DNA from: Pseudomonadota bacterium
GTDB taxonomy: Bacteria; Desulfobacterota; Syntrophia; Syntrophales; UBA5619
Length of the DNA stretch: 24,367 nucleotides
Reading direction: 5' to 3'
Assembly (NCBI GenBank): GCA_018896355.1
Contig: JAHIMW010000185.1
Location: forward strand, 1-24,367
Shown: positions 1 to 7,000 of the stretch, piece by piece
Numbering within the stretch: the stretch's first letter is position 1
Layout: the number at the start of each line of letters is the position of its first letter
Position numbers and translations under genes: made by a program
The notes under the pieces: model-generated
What the model was told of the DNA's origin: nothing
What the model saw: the letters and a program-made list of their open reading frames with translations, nothing else
The model's database searches: none

Positions 1-4
1 ATAA

Positions 5-80
5 GCGGGAGTAGCTCAGTGGCTAGAGCGTCAGCCTTCCAAGCTGAGGGTCGCGGGTTCGAATCCCGTTTCCCGCTCCA
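5..80 (+). tRNA. tRNA-Gly (anticodon TCC)
   Basis: This is a full cloverleaf of 76 nt. The acceptor arm GCGGGAG pairs with TTCCCGC (one G-U pair). The D-arm GCTC/GAGC, anticodon stem TCAGC/GCTGA and T-arm GCGGG/CCCGT with TTCGAAT are all visible. The seven-base loop CTTCCAA (36-42) holds anticodon TCC at 38-40, which reads glycine GGA/GGG codons. The 3' CCA is encoded (78-80). It opens the Gly-Thr-(rpmG)-Trp cluster that often precedes secE-nusG. A tRNA-Tyr commonly lies just upstream in related clusters, but that would fall outside the window. Confidence 0.97.
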
Positions 81-190
81 TTTTTGTTTGGTATGGGGCT
101 GTTTGCTTCCCCGAGGAATGTGCAGCCGATCATGTCACGGATTTGGATCGGTGGCGGGGGAAAGCGGCGCTTCGATGAAAGAAGCAACCA
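81..190. other. Spacer between tRNA-Gly and tRNA-Thr
   Basis: This 110-bp gap shows no convincing gene. It begins with five T residues after the tRNA CCA. It contains a short inverted repeat, CCGATC (125-130) with GATCGG about 15 bases downstream, which could fold in the precursor transcript. I see no clear sigma-70 promoter in it. The tRNAs are probably cut from one precursor, which is an inference. Confidence 0.4.
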
Positions 191-266
191 GCCCACGTAG
201 CTCAGTCGGTAGAGCACATCCTTGGTAAGGATGAGGTCACCAGTTCGATCCTGGTCGTGGGCTCCA
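191..266 (+). tRNA. tRNA-Thr (anticodon GGT)
   Basis: This is a 76-nt cloverleaf. The acceptor arm GCCCACG pairs with CGTGGGC, and the anticodon stem CATCC/GGATG encloses loop TTGGTAA (222-228). Anticodon GGT at 224-226 reads threonine ACC/ACU codons. The T-loop is TTCGATC and CCA is encoded at 264-266. It lies only 21 bp upstream of rpmG. In many related genomes a tuf gene sits between this tRNA and rpmG, and here it does not. Confidence 0.97.
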
Positions 267-287
267 TTGAGGTAAGGTGGTTTAATC

Positions 288-437
288 ATGAGAAATATCA
301 TTACATTGGCTTGCACGGATTGCAAACAACGGAATTATACGACGACCAAGAACAAAAGGACCATGCAGAATCGACTGGAGATGAAAAAATACTGCAAATT
401 CTGCCGGTCCCATAAGCTGCACAGGGAAACGAAATAA
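288..437 (+). CDS. rpmG: 50S ribosomal protein L33
   Basis: This 49-residue protein is the usual length for L33, a small protein of the large ribosomal subunit near the E site. Four cysteines in two CxxC pairs (C9, C12, C36, C39) form the zinc ribbon of the 'C+' type of L33. The ATG at 288 follows a purine-rich ribosome-binding stretch (about 270-279). The gene is placed between tRNA-Thr and tRNA-Trp and just ahead of secE-nusG, the classical bacterial arrangement. It is probably co-transcribed with the tRNAs, so RNA processing would release its mRNA; this is an inference. Confidence 0.95.
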   Translation: MRNIITLACTDCKQRNYTTTKNKRTMQNRLEMKKYCKFCRSHKLHRETK

Positions 438-469
438 GCGGAGAGAGACGCCGCCTTGATCGATCGGAT

Positions 470-546
470 AGGCCAGTAGCTCTAATGGATAGAGCGCCGG
501 ACTCCAAATCCGGATGCTGGGGGTTCAAGTCCCTCCTGGCCTGCCA
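470..546 (+). tRNA. tRNA-Trp (anticodon CCA)
   Basis: This is a 77-nt cloverleaf. The acceptor arm AGGCCAG pairs with CTGGCCT, the discriminator base is G543, and CCA is encoded at 544-546. The anticodon stem CCGGA/TCCGG holds loop CTCCAAA with anticodon CCA at 504-506, which reads UGG. It lies 32 bp after rpmG and 45 bp before secE. The tRNA-Trp/secE/nusG linkage is widely conserved. Five Ts follow the tRNA (547-551), but there is no separate terminator stem. Confidence 0.97.
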
Positions 547-591
547 TTTTTATAAAGCGGTATCGGGTGTGGGGGAATCAGGGGTTGCCGG

Positions 592-807
592 ATGGACAGA
601 GTAATGGACAGAGTTAAGGTTATCGCGGAGAAGAGTAAGCTGTTTCTGGCCGGATCGAAAGTTGAACTGAAAAAAGTGACGTGGCCGACGCCGAAGCAGA
701 CCCTTGCCTCCACATCCGTAGTCATCATCGTGGTGATCATCGTGTCCGCCTTTCTGGGGATCGTCGATTTCGGTTTGACCAAGATTGTCAAACTGGTGCT
801 GGGTTAA
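592..807 (+). CDS. secE: Preprotein translocase subunit SecE
   Basis: SecE is the small essential subunit that clamps SecY in the SecYEG channel of the inner membrane. The 71-residue protein matches the short, single-membrane-span form found in most bacteria. A charged amphipathic N-terminal part leads to the family hallmark VELKKVTWPTPKQ (about residues 24-36). One hydrophobic span of roughly residues 42-64 follows. Two in-frame ATGs exist (592 and 604); I chose the first because a GGGG stretch at about 581-584 is suitably placed, but the second is possible. nusG starts 4 bp after the stop, so the two are almost certainly translated from one mRNA. Confidence 0.94.
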   Translation: MDRVMDRVKVIAEKSKLFLAGSKVELKKVTWPTPKQTLASTSVVIIVVIIVSAFLGIVDFGLTKIVKLVLG

Positions 808-811
808 GAAT

Positions 812-1342
812 ATGGCTTTCAGATGGTACGTCGTTCATACCTATTCCGGCTTTGAAAACCGGGTGAAGCTTTCTCTGCAGGAGAGGATCGAAACGGCCGG
901 GAAGCAGGCTTTTTTCTCGGATATCCTGATCCCCGAAGAGGATATCGTCGAACTGGTATCCGGTGAGAAAAAAACCTCGAAACGGAAGTTTTTCCCGGGC
1001 TATATCCTCGTCCGGATGGAGTTGAACGACGACACCTGGCATGTCGTGAAGGATACGCCCAAGGTGACCGGTTTTATCGGCAGCAAGGACAAGCCCTCGC
1101 CCATTCCCGACAAGGACGTGGAGATTTTGAGGACCCGAATCGACGAGGGGACGCTGAAACCCAAACCGAAGTTCAAATTCGATGTAGGGGATCATGTGCG
1201 GATCATCGATGGTCCCTTCACCAATTTTGATGGAAGCGTCGATGAGGTAAAGCCGGAGAAGGGGAAACTACGTGTTATTGTAAGTATTTTCGGGCGGTCG
1301 ACGCCGGTGGAGCTGGATTTCATCCAGGTTACACAGACGTAA
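812..1342 (+). CDS. nusG: Transcription elongation/antitermination factor NusG
   Basis: NusG binds the beta' clamp helices of RNA polymerase to suppress pausing. Through its C-terminal domain it contacts Rho or ribosomal protein S10, linking transcription to termination or translation. The 176-residue length is typical. The N-terminal NGN domain begins with WYVVHTYSGFENRV. The C-terminal KOW domain is recognisable from VGDHVRIIDGPF through GRSTPVELDFIQV. The start at ATG 812 gives the normal MAFRWYV beginning and lies 4 bp after secE. An earlier in-frame ATG at 785 would overlap secE and is unlikely. S10 (rpsJ) and both large RNA polymerase subunits, its known partners, are encoded in the same run. 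Confidence 0.97.
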   Translation: MAFRWYVVHTYSGFENRVKLSLQERIETAGKQAFFSDILIPEEDIVELVSGEKKTSKRKFFPGYILVRMELNDDTWHVVKDTPKVTGFIGSKDKPSPIPDKDVEILRTRIDEGTLKPKPKFKFDVGDHVRIIDGPFTNFDGSVDEVKPEKGKLRVIVSIFGRSTPVELDFIQVTQT

Positions 1343-1432
1343 AGCAGCAATAGAACAATGGCAAGGCGCCTGGTTTCGGTTTCTTTGGCCGGCTATTGAT
1401 CTTGAATTCAGACAGAAACGAAGGTGATCGGA
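1343..1432 (+). promoter_or_regulatory. nusG-rplK spacer, candidate structured L11-operon leader
   Basis: This 90-bp gap contains the inverted repeat CAATAG (1348-1353) / CTATTG (1393-1398), which encloses a self-complementary AGGCGCCT. In many bacteria protein L1 represses rplK-rplA translation by binding a structured leader ahead of rplK that mimics its 23S rRNA site. Position fits that role, but I could not match the L1 recognition loop with confidence. No clear promoter is seen. Confidence 0.3.
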
Positions 1433-1858
1433 ATGGCAAAGAAGGTAATCGCGAATATAAAACTTCAGATCAAGGCAGGCAAGGCCACTCCTTCGCCGCC
1501 GATCGGTCCGGCACTCGGTCAACACGGCGTCAACATCATGGAGTTCTGCAAGGCATACAACGCCATGACGCAGAACCAGGAGGGGATGGTTATCCCGGTT
1601 GTTATCACGGTTTACGCCGACCGGTCCTTCACCTTTGTGACCAAGACGCCGCCCGCGTCCGTTTTGCTGAAGCAGGCGGCAAAGATCGCCAAAGGGTCGG
1701 GCGACCCCAAGCGGGACAAGGTTGGTCAGGTGACGCTGAAACAGGTCCGGGAAATTGCCGAACTGAAATACAATGATCTGAATGCCGTGGATATTGAGGG
1801 GGCGATCCGGATTGTTTCGGGAACGGCGCGATCCATGGGGATTGAAATTGCGAGCTGA
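1433..1858 (+). CDS. rplK: 50S ribosomal protein L11
   Basis: L11 forms part of the GTPase-associated centre of the 50S subunit, where it binds 23S rRNA and contacts elongation factors and RelA-type stringent factors. The 141-residue length is exactly typical. The N-terminal domain carries the proline-rich signature PSPPIGPALGQHG (about residues 21-33), the thiostrepton/factor-contact region. The C-terminal half (about 71-141) is the rRNA-binding domain. The start at ATG 1433 follows AAGGTG and gives MAKKVIANIKLQ. An in-frame GTG 9 bp upstream is less likely. A palindromic repeat begins 4 bp after its stop, before rplA. Confidence 0.97.
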   Translation: MAKKVIANIKLQIKAGKATPSPPIGPALGQHGVNIMEFCKAYNAMTQNQEGMVIPVVITVYADRSFTFVTKTPPASVLLKQAAKIAKGSGDPKRDKVGQVTLKQVREIAELKYNDLNAVDIEGAIRIVSGTARSMGIEIAS

Positions 1859-1861
1859 TGT

Positions 1862-1888
1862 GAGGACACCTTGCGGCAAGGTGTCCCC
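1862..1888 (+). repeat. 27-bp palindromic repeat, copy 1 (rplK-rplA spacer)
   Basis: The left arm GAGGACACCTTGC (1862-1874), a single central G (1875) and the right arm GCAAGGTGTCCCC (1876-1888) form a near-perfect palindrome with one A-C mismatch. It would fold into a strong hairpin in RNA, or a cruciform in DNA. It belongs to a family of four in this window. No T-tract follows, so it does not look like an intrinsic terminator. Confidence 0.93.
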
Positions 1889-1993
1889 GGGGCTTCCGGC
1901 AGAACATCGGGGGATGTGCCGGCGGGCGTCTTAAGTGGAAAAGTTTCGGTGAACCCAAGTCCCCGGCGGTGGGTTTCGATTTGAGGTTTGATC

Positions 1994-2692
1994 ATGTCCA
2001 AGAGAGGCAAGAAGTATATCGAGGCGAGGAAAAATATCGAGGTGGCAAAGCGCTATCCCGTCCAGGAGGCTGTTGCGCTGGTGGTCGGTTCGGCCAGGGC
2101 GAAGTTTGATGAGACCGTCGATGCCGCCATCCGGCTTGGGGTGAATCCAGCGCATGCTGACCAAATGGTCCGGGGTTCCGTTGTTCTTCCCAATGGACTG
2201 GGAAAATCGGTCCGGGTGCTGGTTTTTGCGAAGGGCGAAAAGGAAAGGGAGGCCCTGGAAGCCGGCGCCGATGTGGTGGGATCGGATGATATTGTTGAAA
2301 AAATCAGGGGCGGCTGGCTCGATTTTGACCGGGTGATCGCAACGCCGGATATGATGGGGAGCGTCGGCAAACTGGGGAAGATCCTCGGTCCTCGCGGCCT
2401 CATGCCGAATCCGAAGGTGGGAACGGTGACCTTTGATGTGGGAAAGGCCGTTTTGGAGCTGAAGGCCGGCAAGGTCGAATTCCGTGTTGAAAAGGCGGGT
2501 ATTGTCCATTGTCCCATCGGCAAGACCTCTTTCGGGGTGGAGAAACTGGCGGAGAATTTTCTTGCGCTCTTAGAGATGGTCGTCAAATTGAAACCCGCAT
2601 CAAGCAAAGGTATTTATATCCGGAGTCTTTCCCTCTCGACCGTAATGGGTCCCGGGGTGAAGGTGGATCCTCTCGGCCTCCGGGACATTTAA
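1994..2692 (+). CDS. rplA: 50S ribosomal protein L1
   Basis: L1 forms the mobile stalk beside the ribosomal E site, helps release deacylated tRNA, and in many bacteria represses its own operon by binding mRNA. At 232 residues it matches the family. The signature GPRGLMPNPKVGTVT lies at about residues 132-146 in the second domain, and the N-terminus MSKRGKKY is usual. The ATG at 1994 has GAGG at 1983-1986. A TTG at 1988 is in frame but would put the ribosome-binding site too close. The 135-bp gap after rplK holds a palindromic repeat and a smaller imperfect stem at about 1896-1922, longer than the few bases usual between these genes. Confidence 0.97.
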   Translation: MSKRGKKYIEARKNIEVAKRYPVQEAVALVVGSARAKFDETVDAAIRLGVNPAHADQMVRGSVVLPNGLGKSVRVLVFAKGEKEREALEAGADVVGSDDIVEKIRGGWLDFDRVIATPDMMGSVGKLGKILGPRGLMPNPKVGTVTFDVGKAVLELKAGKVEFRVEKAGIVHCPIGKTSFGVEKLAENFLALLEMVVKLKPASSKGIYIRSLSLSTVMGPGVKVDPLGLRDI

Positions 2693-2729
2693 TGCCATGG
2701 CCCTGCCGGGCTATGGGAGATGAAAACGG

Positions 2730-2783
2730 GTCTGAGACAGCAGGTACAGGAAGTTTAAACGTGGTCGGTCGGCCTGCCGAGAC
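2730..2783 (+). promoter_or_regulatory. L10 leader: ribosomal protein autoregulatory RNA
   Basis: In the 239-bp gap before rplJ, an outer stem GTCT (2730-2733) / AGAC (2780-2783) and an inner stem GCAGG (2740-2744) / CCTGC (2773-2777) flank an asymmetric internal loop, GAGACA opposite CG. This is the arrangement I recognise from the bacterial L10 leader, where a kink-turn-like bend with GACAGCAGG and CCTGCCGAG binds the L10(L12)n complex. Binding by that complex represses translation of rplJ-rplL when free protein accumulates. The match is by eye, from sequence and pairing. A small stem GGCC/GGCC (2794-2806) follows it. Confidence 0.82.
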
Positions 2784-2864
2784 TGGGATAAGTGGCCTTT
2801 TGGGCCGGGGAAATCGTCCTGTATGTTGCTCTGTTCTCTGACTTTTTCAACGGGTTTTCTAAAC

Positions 2865-2891
2865 GGGGACACCTTGCCGCAAGATGCCCCC
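2865..2891 (+). repeat. 27-bp palindromic repeat, copy 2 (before rplJ)
   Basis: The left arm GGGGACACCTTGC (2865-2877) is perfect to the family. The centre is C (2878). The right arm GCAAGATGCCCCC (2879-2891) carries two transitions relative to the other copies, leaving two A-C mismatches. It is the most decayed of the four copies. It lies between the L10 leader and the rplJ ribosome-binding site at 2917-2924. Confidence 0.88.
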
Positions 2892-2931
2892 ATCCGGAAG
2901 GAACGGATCAGATTGGAAAGGAGGCGGAAGA

Positions 2932-3456
2932 TTGGATCGGAGAACGAAAGAGCAGGTTGCTGCTGAACTCCATGAAAAGCTGAAAGATTTCAAGTTGGCT
3001 GTTCTCACCAGTTACAGCGGGATGGATGTGGCGAAGATAACGGCGCTGAGGGTTGTTCTGCGAAAATCGAATGCGGAACTCCGGGTTGTCAAGAATTCGC
3101 TGCTCTCCATCGCGTCGCGCGAAACAGATTTCTGCGCACTGGAAGAGCACTTCCGAGGGCCTTTGGCCATAGCGATCGCCCGCGGCGACGTGGTCGAGAC
3201 CACCAAGGCGCTGGTTGATTTTGCCAAGAAGAATGCCAGTCTTGAAATCAAGGCGGCCGTAATGGGCGGCAAACCTCTGAGCAGGGAGCAGCTCACGATT
3301 CTGGCTGAACTGCCGAGCCGGGAGGTTTTGATCGGGAAGCTGCTTTCCCTGATGGTCGGGGTGCAGACCTCCCTCGTGAATGTCCTGAGCGGGGTACCGA
3401 GGAATTTTGTACAGGTTCTCGATGCCTATCGGGAACAGAAGGCGTCAGCAAACTAA
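2932..3456 (+). CDS. rplJ: 50S ribosomal protein L10
   Basis: L10 anchors L7/L12 dimers to the ribosome, forming the flexible stalk that recruits translation GTPases. With L12 it also represses its own mRNA. I choose the TTG at 2932, which follows a strong AAAGGAGG (2917-2924) with 7-nt spacing and gives the usual (M)DRRTKEQVAAEL start and a 174-residue protein. An in-frame ATG at 2884 would lie inside the palindromic repeat and lacks such a site. The N-terminal rRNA-binding domain contains the family pattern around SYSGMDVAKITALR and VVKNSLL. The C-terminal helix would bind L12. rplL follows 26 bp downstream. Confidence 0.95.
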   Translation: MDRRTKEQVAAELHEKLKDFKLAVLTSYSGMDVAKITALRVVLRKSNAELRVVKNSLLSIASRETDFCALEEHFRGPLAIAIARGDVVETTKALVDFAKKNASLEIKAAVMGGKPLSREQLTILAELPSREVLIGKLLSLMVGVQTSLVNVLSGVPRNFVQVLDAYREQKASAN

Positions 3457-3482
3457 CAATCATACAGGAAGGAATTAGGACA

Positions 3483-3866
3483 ATGGCGAACGAGATTACC
3501 AAAGAGGATGTTGTAAAATTCATTGAAGGGATGACGGTTCTTGAGCTTTCGGAACTGGTGAAGGAACTGGAGCAGAAGTTTGGTGTGAGCGCCGCCGCGC
3601 CGGTTGCCATGGTAGCCGCCGCTGGTCCGGCGCAGGCTGCTCAGGCTGAGGAAAAGACCGAATTCGATGCGATTCTGACGGGGTTCGGCGATCAGAAGAT
3701 CCAGGTGATCAAGGTGGTCAGGGCGATCACGGGTCTGGGACTCAAGGAAGCCAAGGACCTGGTGGACGGCGTTCCCAAACCGATCAAGGAGGCCGTTTCC
3801 AAGGATGAGGTTGCCGATATCAAGAAAAAGATCGAAGAGGTCGGTGGCGCCGTTGAGATTAAGTAG
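3483..3866 (+). CDS. rplL: 50S ribosomal protein L7/L12
   Basis: L7/L12 is the multi-copy stalk protein that recruits and stimulates EF-Tu, EF-G and other factors. The 127-residue acidic protein has the three expected parts. These are an N-terminal dimerisation segment (about 1-35), an Ala/Pro-rich flexible hinge (about 36-58), and a globular C-terminal domain (about 59-127) carrying IKVVRAITGLGLKEAKDLVD, the factor-binding face. The ribosome-binding stretch AGGAAGGA (3466-3473) precedes ATG 3483. It is co-transcribed with rplJ and lies in the path to rpoB, 156 bp downstream. Confidence 0.97.
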   Translation: MANEITKEDVVKFIEGMTVLELSELVKELEQKFGVSAAAPVAMVAAAGPAQAAQAEEKTEFDAILTGFGDQKIQVIKVVRAITGLGLKEAKDLVDGVPKPIKEAVSKDEVADIKKKIEEVGGAVEIK

Positions 3867-4022
3867 GTAGTCGTCTCGGTCACAAAACGGTAAGGATTAG
3901 AATCCCGGATGCAACAGGTTGTCTGCGCGATTTTGCAGAGAGACAGGTTGAAGGGGGTTCTTTTCCTTTATGACTATTGGTGAAAGCTTAAGATCGCTGC
4001 CGGCAAAAGCCGAAAGGATGTT
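3867..4022 (+). promoter_or_regulatory. rplL-rpoB spacer with weak stem-loop
   Basis: This 156-bp gap occupies the place where E. coli has an attenuator and an RNase III processing site that reduce rpoBC expression relative to rplJL. Here I see a modest stem TCTGC (3922-3926) / GCAGA (3935-3939) with loop GCGATTTT, flanked by the direct repeat ACAGGTTG (3914-3921 and 3943-3950). There is no U-tract terminator. A regulatory role is only suggested by position. Confidence 0.35.
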
Positions 4023-7000
4023 ATGGGCGAATTTAGAAAGAATTTTGGCCGTATCCGGAAGATACTCGATATTCCAAACCTGATCGATATTCAGACCGAT
4101 TCCTACCGAAAGTTTCTTCAGCAGGATATCGATCCGAACAAGAGAAGGAACTATGGTCTGCTGGGCGCATTCAACAGCGTTTTCCCTATTTCCGATTTCA
4201 GTGGAAAATGTTCCCTCGAGTTTGTCAGCTATAAGATTGGCGATGTCCGGTACGACATGCAGGAGTGTGTTCAGAAGGGGATGACTTATGCGGCGCCGTT
4301 GAAGATCGTGGTCCGCCTGGTCGTTTTCGACACGGACCGGAATACGGAGCCCAAGCCGATCCGCGACATCAAGGAACAGGAGATCTATTTCGGTGAAATC
4401 CCGCTGATGACGGAAAACGGCACCTTCATCGTGAATGGTACGGAAAGGGTGATCGTCAGCCAGCTTCACCGTTCGCCTGGGATCTTTTTCGACCATGACA
4501 AGGGCAAGACCCTGTCCAGTGGAAAGCTGATCTATTCGGCACGGGTCATCCCGATCCGAGGATCCTGGCTTGATCTCGAGTTCGATTCCAAGGACCTTCT
4601 CTATGTGAGGATCGATCGCCGGCGGAAGATGCCTGTAACGATTCTGCTGAAGGCGATGGGGAATTCCACCCAGTTTATCCTGAATTATTTTTACGGCATT
4701 GAGCAGATCTTCCTGGAGGGCGGCCGCCTATTCATGGCCGTGAACGATTCGCTGCTGGGGGGGAAAGCCCCTGCGGATGTTGAGACGAAGGGGGGAGATG
4801 TTGTCATCAAGAAGGGGAGAAAGATTTCAAAACCTCTGCTGAAGAAGATGATCGATTCCGCGGTGACGCGGATACCGGTGAACGACGAGGATATCATCGG
4901 CAGGGTCTTCTCTTCCGATGTAATCGATCTCGATACCGGCGAAATCCTGATCCGGTGTAACGAAGAGCTAACAGCGGAAGGGTTGCAGCTTCTTAGGGAC
5001 AAGGGGATTTCCTCCTTCCAGTTCATCCACATCGACGAAGATCGGGAAAATGCCTCGATCCGGGACACGCTTCTGATGGATCGGATCGAGACGGCGGAAG
5101 ATGCGATTATTGAAATATATCGGCGACTGCGGCCAAGCAATCCGCCTACGCTGGAGACTGCCCATAAATTTTTCAATAGCCTATTTTTTGAAACGGAGAG
5201 TTATGACCTCTCCGATGTAGGACGGGCGAAGATGAATTACAAGCTTCATCTCGATGTTCCCACGACCGTAACCGTCCTGCGCAATGAGGACATCCTGGCG
5301 GCTGTCAAGTATTTGATCGACCTGAAGAACAGCACGCCGGATTGCAGCGTGGACGATATCGACCATCTTGGCAACCGGCGTGTGCGTTCAGTGGGGGAAT
5401 TGATCGAGAACCAGTACCGGATCGGTCTGGTCCGGATGGAGCGTGCCATCAAGGAGAAAATGAGTCTCCAGGACATCGAAACAATGATGCCCCATGATCT
5501 CATCAATGCCAAGCCGGTCTCGGCCGTGGTGAATGAATTCTTCGGCAGCAGCCAGCTCTCCCAGTTCATGGATCAGACGAATCCGCTGTCGGAGATCACG
5601 CACAAACGGAGATTGTCGGCTCTCGGGCCGGGAGGTCTGACGCGTGAAAGGGCGGGATTTGAGGTCCGTGACGTCCATCCCACCCATTACGGCCGCATCT
5701 GCCCGGTGGAAACCCCGGAAGGTCCCAACATCGGTCTGATCGTCTCTCTGAGCACCTTCGCCCGTGTGAACGAATTCGGTTTCATCGAAACCCCTTACCG
5801 TGTTGTGAAAGCGGGGCGGGTACTGGACGAGGTACGTTATCTGACCGCGATCGAAGAGGAAAACCGGATTATTGCCCAAGCCGACAGACCCCTCGACAAG
5901 GACGGAAAATTCGTTGGACAACTGATTTCTGCGAGAAAGGGAGGCGACTTTCTCTCCGTTGTGCCGATGGATGTCAACATGATGGATGTCTCCCCCAACC
6001 AGCTCGTCAGTGTGGCGGCCACCCTGATCCCTTTTCTGGAACATGACGATGCCAACCGGGCCCTGATGGGATCCAATATGCAGCGGCAGGCGGTGCCGTT
6101 GATGGAACCCGAGGTTCCTCTGGTAGGAACGGGAATGGAATCCGTTGTGGCGCGGGATTCCGGAGCGGTCATGGCGGCCCGGAGATCGGGCGTGGTCGAG
6201 AGTGTGGATGCCACGCGGATCGTCGTCAAATGCGACTCCCCCGCGAAAGAAGGGCTGGACACGGGGGTCGATATCTACAATCTGATCAAGTATCAGCGCT
6301 CCAACCAGGACACCTGTTTCAACCAGAAACCCATTGTCGGCAAAGGGCAGAAGGTGAGCAAGGGAGAGATCATCGCGGACGGTCCCGCCACGGACAAGGG
6401 GGAGCTGGCCCTGGGAAGGAATGTAATGGTCGCCTTCATGTCTTGGGGGGGGTACAACTACGAGGATTCCATTCTGGTCAGCGAGAGAATCGTCAAGGAT
6501 GACATCTATACCTCCATCCATATCGAGGAATTCGAGACGATGGCCCGGGACACCAAGCTCGGCAAGGAAGAGATCACCCGGGATATCCCCAATCTTGGGG
6601 AAGAGGCCCTGAGAAACCTCGACGACAGCGGCATTGTCCGCATGGGTGTGGCGGTGAAGTCGGGCGACATCCTGATCGGAAAGATTACCCCCAAGGGGGA
6701 AACCCAGCTCTCCTCGGAAGAGAAACTTCTGCGGGCCATCTTTGGGGAAAAGGCCAGTGATGTCCGCGACACCTCGCTGCGCGTTCCTCCCGGCGTCGAA
6801 GGCACGGTGATCGACGCAAAGATCTTCGCCCGGAAGGGAACGGAGAAGGACAGTCGCTCCCAGTATATCGGGGAAGAGGCCGTATCGCTGCTGAATAAGG
6901 ACCGCGACGACGAGATCCGGATCATCACAGAAGGGGTGAAGGGGCAGATCGCCGGCATGCTGATCGGAAAAAAGTCGGCGGTGAAGGTTTCCGATCCAAA

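Noticed and set aside
547..551. T-tract after tRNA-Trp (and at 81-85 after tRNA-Gly) as terminators
   Set aside because: The only preceding stem is the tRNA itself and the tracts are five bases long. Closely spaced downstream genes argue for read-through and processing.
2884..2931. Upstream ATG at 2884 as the rplJ start
   Set aside because: It lies inside the palindromic repeat, lacks a ribosome-binding site and adds 16 residues not found in the family. TTG 2932 has AAAGGAGG correctly placed.
3948..3974. A promoter before rpoB (TTGAAG and TATGAC)
   Set aside because: The spacer is only 15 bp and the -10 match is weak. This is below what I would report as a promoter.
5541..5640. Rifampicin-resistance changes in rpoB and streptomycin-resistance changes in rpsL
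   Set aside because: The key positions (RpoB Q514, D517, H527, S532; S12 K43, K88) carry the residues normal for sensitive bacteria.
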